From Glycine soja (taxonomy: Eukaryota; Streptophyta; Magnoliopsida; Fabales; Fabaceae), in assembly GCF_004193775.1 (NCBI RefSeq), contig NC_041009.1, forward strand, positions 42,711,534 through 42,775,533: a DNA stretch of 64,000 nt, written 5' to 3'. This document shows positions 11,990 through 24,069 of the stretch, piece after piece. The notes beneath the pieces are model-generated. The model was not told where the DNA came from. It saw only the letters and a list, made by a program, of their open reading frames with translations, and did no database searches. The position numbers and the translations under genes were made by a program. Within the stretch, counting starts at the first letter, position 1; the number at the start of each line of letters is the position of its first letter.

Positions 11990-14290
11990 GTAGGGCTGAC
12001 ATGTGGATTCCCTGACCTAATGTTATTCTGATTTTATTAAGATATATAGTGAGTACTAACACATCCCAATGCTTAGTTCTCAAATAAAAACAAAGCAGAA
12101 TGCCCACTTTCTACTGCCTCCTCCTATTTAAGCTAATTCCTACTTCTAAAACTGTAACCACCTAGCTATTCTAACTAATTAGTAACTACTCTCTGGCCCT
12201 GTCAGATGCATAAAAATTACCAGTAACTGACAAATGTTCAAATCCATATATATATCCATGACTACAAATAGCAGCAAGCAGAACAAGATAGTGGCTATTT
12301 TAAGTCGAAGGGGCTACATCATAACTTGTAAGACACCATAATCGCATTCATTTATTAAAAATTGATAAGGTAATGGTAGCACAACTAAAGTCAATATGAT
12401 TCTACGGAAATAAACTTTGGTTATTGATACCCTCCACAGTCCACATGCTCTAACAAATAACCAGGGGCTTCCGGCAAGACATTCAATTTAGTTCATGGCA
12501 GTTTTTTAAGTGTAGACATGTCTATCACATGCCACTTTTGGCTAAAATGAATGGCAAAAAGTATGTGATAACAGTACAGACTACTGAGCTGAAACAAATT
12601 TTCATAATATTTAAAACAAAAGAGCAAAAGGGCAACAATCAATCAAGATAAAATTAATCAGAGTTACCCCTGGCCTACAATAGAGCACACTTCTTTCATG
12701 AGTTGTACGTCAACAAAAAAAATAATCCAATTTGTTGAATTGAAAATCACCACTAAATGGATTAATATACTTGATTATAAAATCAATATGCTATAAATCA
12801 GACCAAAAGTTTCTCCACCCAAGGAAAATAAAACTCAAAACTACTGACACAAAAAGGAAAAACCAGCAAAAATCAAAGTTCAATTTATCAATGAAAGAGA
12901 AAAGCTGGAAGTTAGGGCAATCACCAGCAAAAGCCTTCAAAGCCTATAATACATTCTGTTGATTTGCCAAACTGTTGTAGTAATCTGGCAAGAAAGGCAA
13001 ATCTTTCTGAAAATTGATGACAAATTTCTCCAAAAAATTTGCCTCGGTTATGCAAATAATGGCACTGAAGTGCAAATTTTTCTTGAGCAGACCTTTTGAT
13101 TTCAACATTTTGATTATCGAGAATCTAGGGATAATCCTCTTCTCCAAGTTGTACGTTACAACTTGAGGATATTCAGCAATATCTTCTGATGAACAACCCA
13201 TATCCTTCACTAGGAAACTCATTTTTTTTATAAACACTTCCTCTGACAACTTCACAATACTGGGAAACTTTCGAACTGCTCCAAGAGCTATTTCGCGGTT
13301 CCAGCCACACCTCTCATAAACCTCAAACCTTGATTCCCATACTGCTTTGCTCTTATTGGCAAGAACTTCAACACCCACGACAAAAGTTCTTTTCAAAGGA
13401 TTAAACCCAAATTCCTTAGCAGTGTTAACAGCTTCCACAAATTTGGAATGGTCCCTGTAGGCTAGAGTCCCAGAATGCATCAACAGGTAAGATATGGAAC
13501 CTTGAGGCACGCCAGATTCCCTCAAAACCCTAATGTTTGGAACCAAGTGTGTCATCATGTCAACATACGTAAAACCAAATGGGGCATTTTTCAAAGCTCT
13601 AACAACTTCCCCTTTGTCACGAAGTAAACTACTTAGAATCTCATACCGTGGAATGAGGCATTTGTCCAAGCTTCTAAACAACATATGATGGCTAGCAATT
13701 AGGATTTTAGGCATGTCAGCGTTGGAAATCCCAATAGAACGGAAGAACTTGAGTTTCGGCAAAAGGGTATTCTCTGCATTTGCAGCAATGACGGAGGGCT
13801 TTATCTCCGCAAGTTTTGCAAGATGGGTTTTTTCAAACCCATATTTGTTGAGAAGATTAATAACAGCATTTGGGCCATCTGGGTTTTTCAAATTGACCCT
13901 ATTGGAGAGTTCACTGGCTAGTTTTGGGGACAATCCCCATGAGTTGATGAGGTAAGACACAGTAAAGGTGTCACCTTTGTGGTGGTTTTCATCGTCTGAT
14001 TCAGCATCAGAAGAGATTCCTGAAGTGAAGGAATTGAAGAAAAAAAATGATGCATTGTGTTTGTGTTGCAGAAGAGAACCCAATTGGATCGGGTTACTTC
14101 TGTGGTGTGTGAATGATGTAGTTAATCTTGCAATGAGAAGAAAATTACGCACCATTTACTCACTCAGAAATTGAAGTGAATGTTGTTGATGATGTGATGA
14201 AGGGGCAATGCAATGCACAACACAGTAAGCTAATGACACGGAGACCAGTAAGTGGGCTTTAGCGCAGCGCAAGGACATCATTTTCAAGGT
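11990..14290. repeat. mTERF duplication unit, copy 2
   Basis: The gene plus its flanks form a unit matching 16870-19145. Downstream matches include 'agcagaatgcccactttcta' (12094) with 'aacagaatgcccacttctct' (16999), and 'gaaggggctacatcata' at 12308 with the same string at 17230. Upstream, 'acggagaccagtaagtggg' (14238) pairs with 'acggagacaggtaactggg' (19079). Unit spacing is about 4.87 kb. Confidence 0.8.
12944..14155 (-). CDS. mTERF-family protein, intact copy 2 (403 aa)
   Basis: Mitochondrial transcription termination factor family: helical-repeat proteins that bind organellar nucleic acids and act in transcription, splicing or translation. One exon, ATG at 14155, stop TAG at 12944-12946. 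Residues 1-45 are basic and Ser/Phe-rich with no acidic residue (MVRNFLLIARLTTSFTHHRS...), as expected of a mitochondrial presequence. The acidic stretch near 50-58 (DAESDDE) follows. mTERF-type repeats follow from about residue 60, with typical segments LLPKLKFFRSIG near 131, LVPNIRVLRESGV near 205 and SFLVKDMG...AEYPQVV in the C-terminal third. Length suits the plant single-exon mTERF clade. The next mTERF genes on each side are paralogues in the same orientation. Target organelle is an inference from the N-terminus, and the specific target is unknown. Confidence 0.9.
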   Translation of the reverse strand: MVRNFLLIARLTTSFTHHRSNPIQLGSLLQHKHNASFFFFNSFTSGISSDAESDDENHHKGDTFTVSYLINSWGLSPKLASELSNRVNLKNPDGPNAVINLLNKYGFEKTHLAKLAEIKPSVIAANAENTLLPKLKFFRSIGISNADMPKILIASHHMLFRSLDKCLIPRYEILSSLLRDKGEVVRALKNAPFGFTYVDMMTHLVPNIRVLRESGVPQGSISYLLMHSGTLAYRDHSKFVEAVNTAKEFGFNPLKRTFVVGVEVLANKSKAVWESRFEVYERCGWNREIALGAVRKFPSIVKLSEEVFIKKMSFLVKDMGCSSEDIAEYPQVVTYNLEKRIIPRFSIIKMLKSKGLLKKNLHFSAIICITEANFLEKFVINFQKDLPFLPDYYNSLANQQNVL

Positions 14291-16865
14291 AGCTAGGTTT
14301 TTTCTCTCAAACTATTGGCTTTTGTTTTTATTTTTTATTTTTTATTTTAACAAGAGTGGTGCAATTTTTCTAATTAATTATCAAAATGGATGGATTTTGA
14401 AAACATACAAAAATGAATAAGTCGTCTTTTTAAAAGAAAAATCGTGTTTCAGTATATTCTTTCAAAATACAACTTGTCTATATTTGTAATTTTTTAAAAT
14501 ATATTTATGTCAGTAATTAATTAAAAAATTACACTACTCATGATAAAAAGCCCAATTTTTTCTTCTCTAGCGTATAACATTTGCACAGAAAATATATTTA
14601 CCTAGTTGAGAGGAAGGAAATAAAGAAGGCTAAAAAATCATTGTAATTCCTCAAGGTATATATAAATTGATGATAATTTAATTCTTAAAATTGAAAGACA
14701 AAATTTTTAATTTAATCTCTAACCATATAGAAAAATACAACAATTATATTCTACGGATAAATTAATCCATGAATTTTATAATTTAATATCAAATTATTTT
14801 TCAATTAATTCATGAATTTTATAATTGAATATCAAATTATTTTTCAAAAATATAACTTGTTATTAAATAAGTTCTTAATAATCAAACTTGATGCCAAAAT
14901 GATACTTGTGCACAATATAGAATTTTAATATTGGATGTTAAAATGATTAAATATATTATATTATATTTAATATTACACTTAAATTTAAATGTTTTTGTAA
15001 TTTTGAAATATAAAATTATAAAATAATTTAATTACTTTACAAACATACATAAATGATTATTTTCATAATATTTTAATTTTACAAGCAATACTTTTGAATA
15101 AATTAAAGTATAGAAAATAATAAATTAAAAAAATTATTGACTCAAATATTAGTTAAAATATATCATTTAAAACAACCTATTACTTTTTTATTTTTTTCAA
15201 ATAATTGAGTTAGATAGTACGTAGCATTTAAATAACTCATAATGCATACATAGATTAAAATACTTATTACATATAAATGCTATATAAAAATATAATACAT
15301 GATTTAAAATAATAGTAATAATAATAATAACACTCAAGTTAAAATTTATAATAATGATATTTAAATTAACAGTAAAATTATACAATTTAAAGAAAATAAT
15401 AATATCATATAATATATGTAGTTATAGTGGTACATGAACTTAATAATTTTATTTTTAAGTTTATAAAGATTTATATAAAATAAATATTTTCATTTACTTT
15501 AATCATTAAAATATTATAAATTTGACTAAATAATATTTTATTTAGCCCAAGAAATTAGTCGACGAGAACAAGACATTATCATATTTGAAAAGTTATTGGT
15601 TCAAATTTTCACTCACCTCATTAAAGTGATGTAAACTTAAATACTTTGTAAGTGTTATTTGAGTCTAGACTCTCTTTGCCTTGAATTATGAATATCATTT
15701 TTTTCCTTAAATCAATAAATAATCAATAACCAATAATATAAACAATATGAGAACCTACATATTACAAAATTTTACACGTGTCAACTTCTAATCAATCAAA
15801 CAAAATACGACAAATTTGAATACAACAAGTTTAAATTTTAACTAAAAGAGGTTATTAAACCAAAAACGAATACCAAAAAAAATAAAAAATCAAAAACACT
15901 CTAAGGTGTTCGTACAAGAAGTGGAGGTTCACATGAAGTCTACCTCGTGGCAAGGGACAATAAAAGTTTGCTTAAGTTGGCAACAAATTCAAAATCAGAT
16001 TTGTGTGTTCAGCAAAAGGTAGCAAAATAAAAGTAACACACAACTATCCTACTCTCATCCACCGTACAAACCAACGAAAGACTACACCCATCTAGGAATG
16101 CAAAAGCTGTTTCATATATCAACAATGTAGTCTTTCAGAAACATCAAAATGGAAATTGATCACCAAAGCAACATACAAGAGTTTTGCAGTTTAACAAAAA
16201 TGCGTTTGAATAAGGTAAGCATAGGTTTCTAGCTTTCAAATTGTGAATTTTAAATTCCAAGTGACTTTCATTATGGGAAATTATTTTAGGGTCCTGACAG
16301 GTTGAAGACCTTTGCCTAAACAATCTGCAAAGCCAAGCTGCAATGATCCTCTGAGTTTAACTACGGAACAAAACCATGCAAAAATAAGGGATGGAGACTC
16401 TATCATGTATCAGAGAAGAATGCTGAGGGAAAAAGACACTTCCATTGCTGTATCTAACAGTAGAATGTAGACAGAAACAATACTGAATTATATCATCATG
16501 ATACATTTTTGGTTTTTAGTTAGTTTTTACGTTATTATTCAAATGTTTTCAATTACAAATTTTGAAGAGACAGCTGAAGATAAAAATGACACTTGAAGTA
16601 GTTTTGTTAATTTTGCTTGCATGCCTGGTAGTTTCTCAATTTTTGCCGTCATGTTTCAGTCTTGACAATGCTTTGTTTTTTCATTTTCTTGGTTATTATT
16701 GGTTTCATGACATACATTATAGAAAATGTTGTAGTTCTATACTTAAGTTAATATAATTTGTATCAAACAGCCCTGTTTACAGCATATGATCACTGAGTAG
16801 TTGAATAACAATGGAAGAATAATGAACAGAAAAGCTCAATGCAGAAACATTGCCAGCAGGAAATG
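14291..16865. other. intergenic, AT-rich, between mTERF units
   Basis: No gene found. A 43-44 bp direct duplication lies at 14761-14847 ('ccatgaattttataatttaa' and its near copy). The stretch 15540-15720 has a 'ggttcaaatttt' string that loosely resembles a pol III B-box, but no convincing tRNA or SINE could be drawn. Confidence 0.45.
14761..14847. repeat. tandem duplication, unit about 43 bp
   Basis: Two near-identical copies of an AT-rich segment ('gaattttataatttaatatc' / 'gaattttataattgaatatc') lie head to tail. Confidence 0.8.
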
Positions 16866-16923
16866 AATGAATAGGGGACTGACACATAACCGTCGTAGAT
16901 GTTATTCTGGTTTTATTAAAATA

Positions 16924-16973
16924 CAGTGACCACCAATGCATAACGCAGTGACCACCAATGCATAACGCAGTGA
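16924..16973. repeat. 22-bp tandem duplication
   Basis: The unit 'cagtgaccaccaatgcataa' plus two bases occurs at 16924-16945 and 16946-16967, followed by a partial third 'cagtga'. The homologous place in the copy 2 unit (near 12050) lacks it, so it arose after the duplication. Confidence 0.9.
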
Positions 16974-17809
16974 TGCTCAGTTCTCAAATATAAGCAAAAC
17001 AGAATGCCCACTTCTCTACCCTCTCCTAATTTAAGCTAATTCCTACTTCTATATAACTGTAAGCACTTAGATATTCTAAATTTCTAACTAAAACTATTAT
17101 AATTTCCAAGTAACTGGGGTCCTTTCAAAATCGTTAAGATTACCAGTAATTGACCATTGTTCAAATCTACAAACATCCATGACTCCAAAAAGCAGTGTGC
17201 ACTAACAAGATGTAGAGACAATTTTAAGTTGAAGGGGCTACATCATACACTAGTAAGACACCATAACATAATTCATTACTTAGAATGATAATGGTAGCAC
17301 AATTTCATTCCATTGAAATGAATATTGGTTATTGATCCATTCCACATGCTCTAACAAATAACAAGGGGCTTCCTCCACTCCTCCAAGACATTCAAAAAGT
17401 TTACCGCATTTTTAACTGTAGACATGTCTATTTCATGAGACTTTTAGTTAAAATGAAAGGCAAAAAAGCATAGGATGGTTATGTGATAACAGTACAAACT
17501 AGTAGACTACTGAGCTGAAACAAATGTTCCCATTATAGATAAGATAAACATATTTAAAACACGAGGGTAACCATCAAGATAAAATTCATCAGAATTACCC
17601 TCAGCCTACAAAATATATGGTATTCTTTTATTCTGCTGTGCTTTATCAACAGAAATAAACAAACCTTTGTATTGAATTGAAAATCACCACTAAAAAGAAT
17701 TATATAGACGCTGACACCAAAAGCTAAAGCAGATAAAATCAAAGTCCAATTTAGCATTGAAATAGACAAGTTGGAAGTTAGGATAAGTACCATCAAAAGC
17801 CGTCAAACA

Positions 17810-19009
17810 CTACATTACATCTGAAGGCTTGATCTTACCTCTATAGAGGTCTGGTAAGACAGGCAAATCTTTCTGAAGACTGATCACAAAATTTTCCAGA
17901 AATTTTTCTTCAGTTATGCATATAATGGAACTAAAGGATACATTATTCTCAAGCAAACCTTTTGATTTCAAGATTTTGATTACCGAGAATCTAGGGATAA
18001 TCCTCTTCTCTAAGTTGTATGCTACAACTTGAGGATACTCAGCGATTTCTTCTGATGGCCAACCCATATCATTCACTAGGAAATTCATTTTCTTGCTAAA
18101 TGCCTCCTCTGACAACCTCATTACATTGGGAAACTTTCGAAATGCTTGAAGAGCCATTTCACGGTTCCAGCCCCACCTCTCATAAACCTTAAACCTTGAT
18201 TCCCATACTGCTTTGCTGCTAATCAGAAGCATTTCAATGGCCACAATAAAATTTGTTCTCAAAGGATTAAACCCGATTTCCTTAGCAGTGTTGACAGCTT
18301 CCACAAATCTGGAATGCTTCCAGTAGGCTACAGTCCCACAATGGATCATCATGAAAGAGATAGAAGCTTGGGGCACACCAGACTGCCTCAAAACCTCAAT
18401 GTTTGGAACCAAGTTCATTGCGTCACCATAATTAATACCAAATCGGGAACTTGTTATAGCTCTAACGACTTCCTGATCATCACCAAGTACACGTCTGAGG
18501 ATCTCATATCTTGGGATGAAGAATTTTTTCAAGCTCCTCTTCAAGCTATGGTTAGCAATTAAAATCTTAGGCATGTCAGTGTTGGAAACCCCAATAGAAC
18601 GTAAGAACTTGAGTTTAGGCAAAAGGGTATTCTCTGCATCCGCAAGAAGCACCAAAGGGTGTTTCTCAACAAGTTTTGCAACCTGGATTTTGTCAAACCC
18701 ATAGTTGTTGAGAAGATCAAGAACAGCATTTGGGCCATGTGGGGTTTTCAAATTGACCTTATTGGAGAGTTTCCTGGCCAGTGTTGGGGACACCCCACAT
18801 GAGTTGATGAGGTAAGACACAGTAAAGGTGCCACCTTTTTGGTGGTTTCCATCTGATTCAGAATCAGAAGAGGTTCCTGAAGTGAATGAATTGAATAAAA
18901 GAAGGAAAGCATTGCGTTTGTGTTGCAGCAGAGAACCCAATTGGATATGGGTACTTCTGTGGTGTGTGAGTGATACAGCTAACCTTGCAATGAGAAAATT
19001 AGGAACCAT
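17810..19009 (-). CDS. mTERF-family protein, intact copy 3 (399 aa)
   Basis: Single-exon gene, ATG at 19009 and TAG at 17810-17812. It is the same family and layout as the copy at 12944-14155. The N-terminus MVPNFLIARLAVSLTHHRS resembles a mitochondrial presequence. mTERF repeats occupy about residues 60-380, including DAENTLLPKLKFLRSIGVS, LVPNIEVLRQSGVPQASIS and FLVNDMGWPSEEIAEYPQVV. It is closer to the disrupted copy 1 than copy 2 is: shared NSCGVSP and PLVLLADAENT / PLVLVADAENT, against NSWGLSP and PSVIAANAENT in copy 2. It ends KIKPSDVM, whereas copy 2 ends NQQNVL. The organelle role is inferred from the family. Confidence 0.9.
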   Translation of the reverse strand: MVPNFLIARLAVSLTHHRSTHIQLGSLLQHKRNAFLLLFNSFTSGTSSDSESDGNHQKGGTFTVSYLINSCGVSPTLARKLSNKVNLKTPHGPNAVLDLLNNYGFDKIQVAKLVEKHPLVLLADAENTLLPKLKFLRSIGVSNTDMPKILIANHSLKRSLKKFFIPRYEILRRVLGDDQEVVRAITSSRFGINYGDAMNLVPNIEVLRQSGVPQASISFMMIHCGTVAYWKHSRFVEAVNTAKEIGFNPLRTNFIVAIEMLLISSKAVWESRFKVYERWGWNREMALQAFRKFPNVMRLSEEAFSKKMNFLVNDMGWPSEEIAEYPQVVAYNLEKRIIPRFSVIKILKSKGLLENNVSFSSIICITEEKFLENFVISLQKDLPVLPDLYRGKIKPSDVM

Positions 19010-19149
19010 TTATTCACTCACGGATTTCAGTGAACGTTGACGGGTTTGGCTTAAGAACACTGAAGCTAGCCTATTCCCACGGAGACAGGTAACTGGGTTT
19101 TGGAATATCTGGGGTTGCTGAGAAGACGAAGGACATCACTTGCAGTGAA

Positions 19150-20930
19150 TATTTTAGGAATATTATATTAAGGAATATTACTCTTATGAATATGTTTAGT
19201 TGATATTTAATAATTTTAGAAAAAATTATTTAGGGATTAATTAGATTAGGATTTTAAAAGATTATTTTAACCTAAAATATTATTATGAATTTTAAAGATT
19301 ACATTGAAATATTATGATTTATCAAATGTCTTTATAACATTTTTATGATAGTTTAAATTTATAAATTTATAAAATTTGAAAAAGTTTTATAAATTTTTAA
19401 AAGTACATTTAAAATTACAAAAATTAGTGAAAAATTAATAAAAAATGATAGATTTGGATAAAAAAAATCAATATAATTTTTGTAATCTTTTTAATAATTA
19501 TATTGATTTTAATTTTATATTGTCTTATATACTATAAGAGATTAGTAAGATTGAAAAATTGATAGAAGGATTATCGAATTATGTGAATGAAGAAATTGAG
19601 GGTTCAGTAAAAGGAAAGGATTGTGTCCAAATAAGTGATGAGCATAGTCAATAAAAGAAAAGTATGATTAGTCTTAGCACATAAAACAATCATTAATTCT
19701 TAATTTAGAAAACAATAGAAAAAAGTGTAGGGAGAAAAATATATTTAACATTTTTTTTACTACAAAAGAGTAAGAGAAATGTGAATGTATCTTTAAGAAT
19801 ATTAAAAAAGAGAAAAAAGGTATGTGTGATGATAGAAAATGAAGTTTGATAACCAATAGAAAAAAAAAAAAAAGTCTAACGATTCAAGAGTTTGAGTGAG
19901 ATTGTTTAATAGATGTTTTATACTAAAAAGTATGATGGAATCTATTGAATTCATTCTTAAAAAATAATCCATCAAAATTTGTATATTTTTTAATATCAAA
20001 AGACTTTTTATAAGTTATAAAAATTTTAACTAAATACCACCAAATTTTGTTATCTTTTTAAAAAAATCTTAAAAGTCTTGATTGAATATCACAACATTTA
20101 TTTATATTATTTTAAAATCCTAAATAAACACCATGATACTTTTTATAAAAAAAAATCTTTTAAAATCTTTTGGAATCCTTTAAAAATTGAAAAGAGAAAA
20201 AGTGAAAGAAGTGTGAAATCATGATGAGGGAAGATGTAGTTGTAGAGAATTGAAATGTAACATACACACCTTTCATTGTGAAAATAAGAAGGAAGGTAAA
20301 TATGAAGATTTTATATTGAATTTGTGTCACACCTTTCATTGTTAAAAATGAAAAATGTTTATGTCACACACTAATAATATAAAGATTTACATTCACATTC
20401 AATTATAAATAACTAAAGGTAGGATTTTTAAGATTGTTATTATAAAAATTAAAAATTTATAGATATAATTGGAAGATAATATATAATTACTTTATATTTT
20501 GGTGCATAACATTTTCTCTCTATCTTATTTAGATAGTGAAACTTGTGTATGTTATTATGTTTGAAACTATTAGGGACACATAAGTTGTAACAATTTTAAA
20601 GTATAAAAAGATGACTTCTTTTTTTTATCAAGAGGGTCTAATTTAATTATTTGAAGCAATATACATGAGTTATTCTGATACTAAATTTCAACTCCTTTTA
20701 AAATTAAAATAAAAAGATGACTTTCTCTCGTGCATACCTTTTTCTTCTTCTCTCACTAATGTTGCTTGGGCAAGAACAAAATATTAACTTGCAAATTGAA
20801 TATTGAATCGATTTCTGATGAATATTTTTTACTTGAGATGTATACAATTAAAACTTGAAAAAGATTATACACTTTTGTAGCTTTCTGATTTCTAGTGAAC
20901 AGAATTTACAAGCATAAACAATTTTTGATG
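19150..20930. other. intergenic, AT-rich
   Basis: No gene seen between the mTERF array and the 3' end of PSY. Two similar phrases, 'cacacctttcattgtgaaaa' (20265) and 'cacacctttcattgttaaaa' (20330), are short direct repeats about 64 bp apart. Confidence 0.5.
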
Positions 20931-20946
20931 CTCATTGGAACAACTT

Positions 20947-23900
20947 TTACATACTTCTTGTAACCATTTTGGTTAACTTTTGGGGGCCTAGAAGTGCTCT
21001 TCCATAAGCAGCAGGTAGTGATAAGAGCTTCTTAACTTTTCCTACATAAGCTCTTTTAGTGAAGTTATTGTAGTCATTAGCTTCAATAGAATCTAAGATT
21101 TGCCCATACAACAACAAAGATGCCCATACAGGCCACCTGCTTGCAGAGTTGAGCTCCGAAACTCCCTTCTCTGCCTCATCAAAAAACATCCTTGCTCTCT
21201 GTATTTGGCCCTTCATGAAATTGCGCCACTTGTCGGTAACTTTCCCTCTAAAAATGTCATCATCTGTTAGGCCAGCTTGTGCCAATTCATCTTGTGGAAG
21301 ATATACTCTTCCTCTTCTTGCACTATAATGATCAAGAACAAGAAATAATTAGATAACATAATTCTGTTGACTGCTTAAGGGTCAAAACGGCTAAGTAAGA
21401 GAACTCTTTTTTTCTTTTTTTTAATGAAAACTCTAACAAAGCATTTTTATTACACTGAATTTTTTTGAATATAAATCATAGTTTTACATGGCTACTATAT
21501 CAATCTCATTGGGAAAGGAAAAGTTTATCACTTTTTTGGTTTAATAAAAAAATATCATTTTGATTTGAAGATTTCCTTTTCTCCTTATTCTACCTTAAAT
21601 TATATAGATAATTGAAATTAAATGCTGTCCTAAGTTAAGTTGAATTGTCAATTTAACTTCTTTTGTTGTTGATTTTTAATGTAGTCTCTTGGAATTGAGG
21701 TTTTTAAGAACGAATGTCACTGATACTTAAACTACAAGGTGAGTTGTAATTCTAACTTCTATATTTAGGTTCAAATACAAGATATTGTTGCATTTAAAGA
21801 TCCTTACTCTTCTCCAACGTCTCTGAGAATGTTGGTAAGTTGATTAGCTATGCCAAGTGCCAATGCAGCATTATAAACGCTCTCTGTTGTAGCCTTTGAT
21901 TCTGGTGCTATCCCCATTACTGGAACACTCATAAGGCCCACTGTCCCTGCTACATAGTAGCAGTAAAGGTAGAGTTCATCAAAGCTATTGTATCTTGACT
22001 TTCTCAGATCAAGCCTCATCCCTTCAATCATGTCCTTAAATGGCTATTCATACAGAGATTTCAGTATAAATTGGATTAGTTTTAGCACATAAAAATAACT
22101 AGTACCCCCTATTGTTGCTAAATGCTAAGTAACTTATACATAATTGAACACTACATACTCTAAATTACACAATTCAACACTTATCTTGTAGAACACAAGT
22201 TCCTCACTCATTACTTTCTACAGGTCATAACAATTCATCCATCAGCAAACAACCAGATTCCATCATTTTTTTAGGGGCTGTATCTTAAGACAATTAGGCA
22301 TGTTTGGTAATTCCAGGAAAAATAATTGTTTCTGGTTTAAAGCTTTCTCGGAAAGTTTTAAAGAGGAAAAAAAATAGGAATCATTTTTCTCAAAATAAGC
22401 TGAACCAAGCAAGTACATTATCCTCACATGTTTTGTGGCTTTGAGCACCACCATTTTCCTTGTTCTTGAATTTGATCTAGGCCAACTCAACCTAAAAAGA
22501 TTGTCCAACACAACCTCTTCACACTTAGAATTGGACATCTTTGGAAAGCTGCAAGGTAGATTTTTGAACAGTTGAGGGTGACTCAATATTAGATCTACGA
22601 CGATCTTTGATACCATCTTGAAGTTGGGCTGAGTTTAACTTAGCACCAAAAACTAACTCATCAGGTGAGGATTGTCAAGCCTTTATAAGCTCTATTTTGG
22701 CCATTTTGATAATTGACGTCCGACGTGAACACGGGTTGGCTAGTTTGAATTTTGATGTAAATAAGGATTTATTTTCCCCACAAACTAGGAAAGGTAACTA
22801 GAAGGTTCAATTTCAGAGTCCAGTTTACGGGCTTGTTGTCTACCTGTATATCAACTGGGTACTTTGAGACTGTATCTGAGAGGGCAGCATCATACATATC
22901 ATAAGGCCGGCCTTCGAAAACATCAGATAATCTTTGCTCCCACCTGTCCAAGGCCTTTGGTGTGATGTGAGAAGCATTAGGTCCATCCACTAGTTCATCT
23001 GTTCTTCTGCACCACACTGCAATGCACAAAGTGTAGTCAATTTAATAATAGTAATAATAATAAAAATAAAAAAGAATGGACCACAAGCTTCATTGGATAA
23101 GCTTTTGTAGCATGCCAATTAGGATAAGCACACATACCATATATGGCCCAGATGGCTTTTCTGCGCTCTTGGGTCATCAATTGTGTGCCTGAGATTTGCA
23201 GTTCATAATGAACCAATCAAATTGACATCAACAACATAACTAAGAAACATCAAATAGACCAACAAAGGATAATCACCAAAATTTGAAATCATTGAATGGA
23301 CTTTTGATCCTCACTGTCTTAGCAATAAAACACCATTTCAATTATAGTATACATTTTGCAACAAAGTGAAGGCATTTTTTAGGCATAGTACAGTGGGCAA
23401 AAGTGAATAAAACACATCTCTCTCTTAAGTGAATATTCCTCTATAATCAACCAAGAAAGAAGAGAAAAATCTAAAATTTGAACCATGAAGGGGGTTACTT
23501 CTTCAGAACTGTTAGTCAATGACTGAATTTTCTTAATATGAAACTGATATAATAATATACTTTAAAAATGCACAAACTCATTGGAACAAGAGACGATGAT
23601 TAAGAAAAACAAGAAAAGGCCAAAACAAGACACACATACAGAGAGAGAGAGAGAGTACCTAGATAAAATGTCTTGGCATATTCAGCACAGACTTCACCAC
23701 ACCTATCATAAGCATCACTCAACAGATCCCCATTGGTTAAATCACCTTCAATTGTTGGTTTGTCCAAATTCAGTGCTCTCTTTGTACCCTTGTCCTGCTC
23801 CTTGACCAGTGCTGCTTGTTTCAACACCACTTCATATACCCTCTCCTCTGAGGATCTTGAAGGGTCTGCCACTGCTGGTGAAAAGCTTGCAAAACTGATC

Positions 23901-24013
23901 CCATTGCACAGTCCAAACCTCCTCTGGCTTCTGCCACCTCTCCCGCCAAGACCAACAATGGAGATAGGGTTCTCCTTGGGTCCACAACTCACCCAAAGAA
24001 GAACACCAGACAT
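20947..24013 (-). CDS. PSY: phytoene synthase, five coding exons (396 aa)
   Basis: Condenses two geranylgeranyl diphosphates to 15-cis-phytoene, the first committed step of carotenoid synthesis, in plastids. Coding exons: 23659-24013, 23138-23188, 22844-23016, 21808-22043 and 20947-21322. All introns are GT-AG and the frame is continuous (1191 bp, stop TAA). The start is the ATG at 24011-24013 ([15 protein letters not shown]); the codon nine bases upstream is GTG. The N-terminal 60-70 residues are Ser/Arg/Gly-rich, as in a transit peptide. Catalytic signatures are all present: [18 protein letters not shown] at the end of exon 1, first Asp-rich motif DELVD in exon 3, CYYVAGTVG in exon 4, and second Asp-rich motif DVGED across the exon 4/5 junction. 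Exons of 51, 173 and 236 bp match, from memory, the sizes conserved in plant PSY genes. The last exon is long (376 bp), as if two usual exons were joined. No lesion seen. Confidence 0.96.
22600..22790. repeat. dispersed-repeat-like block in PSY intron 3
   Basis: Intron 3 (22044-22843, 800 bp) contains 'gataccatcttgaagttggg' and 'ctcatcaggtgaggattgtc', phrases I associate with short non-autonomous LTR-type repeats common in legume introns. No TIR or TSD could be fixed, and the family is unnamed here. Confidence 0.35.
23638..23655. repeat. (GA)n tract at PSY intron 1 donor
   Basis: A run of about eight AG dinucleotides lies 4 bp inside intron 1, immediately after the GTACTC donor read on the minus strand. 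Confidence 0.85.
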
Positions 24014-24069
24014 CTCAAACACTACTAGGCACCTTTGAATATTGGCTCAAAAAGTGATGAGAGGTGCAC

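Larger units (their letters stand above)
16870..19145. repeat. mTERF duplication unit, copy 3
   Basis: Counterpart of 11990-14290: gene, 3' flank and about 130 bp of 5' flank are recognisably homologous. Divergence is higher in the flanks than in the coding frame, which fits purifying selection on the proteins. Confidence 0.8.

Noticed and set aside
15540..15720. Possible tRNA-derived SINE
   Set aside because: Only a weak B-box-like string is present; no A-box at proper spacing, no tail and no cloverleaf could be drawn.
22263..22616. 117-codon minus-strand frame as a separate gene
   Set aside because: It lies wholly inside PSY intron 3, has no recognisable domain, and the splice sites around it are clear.
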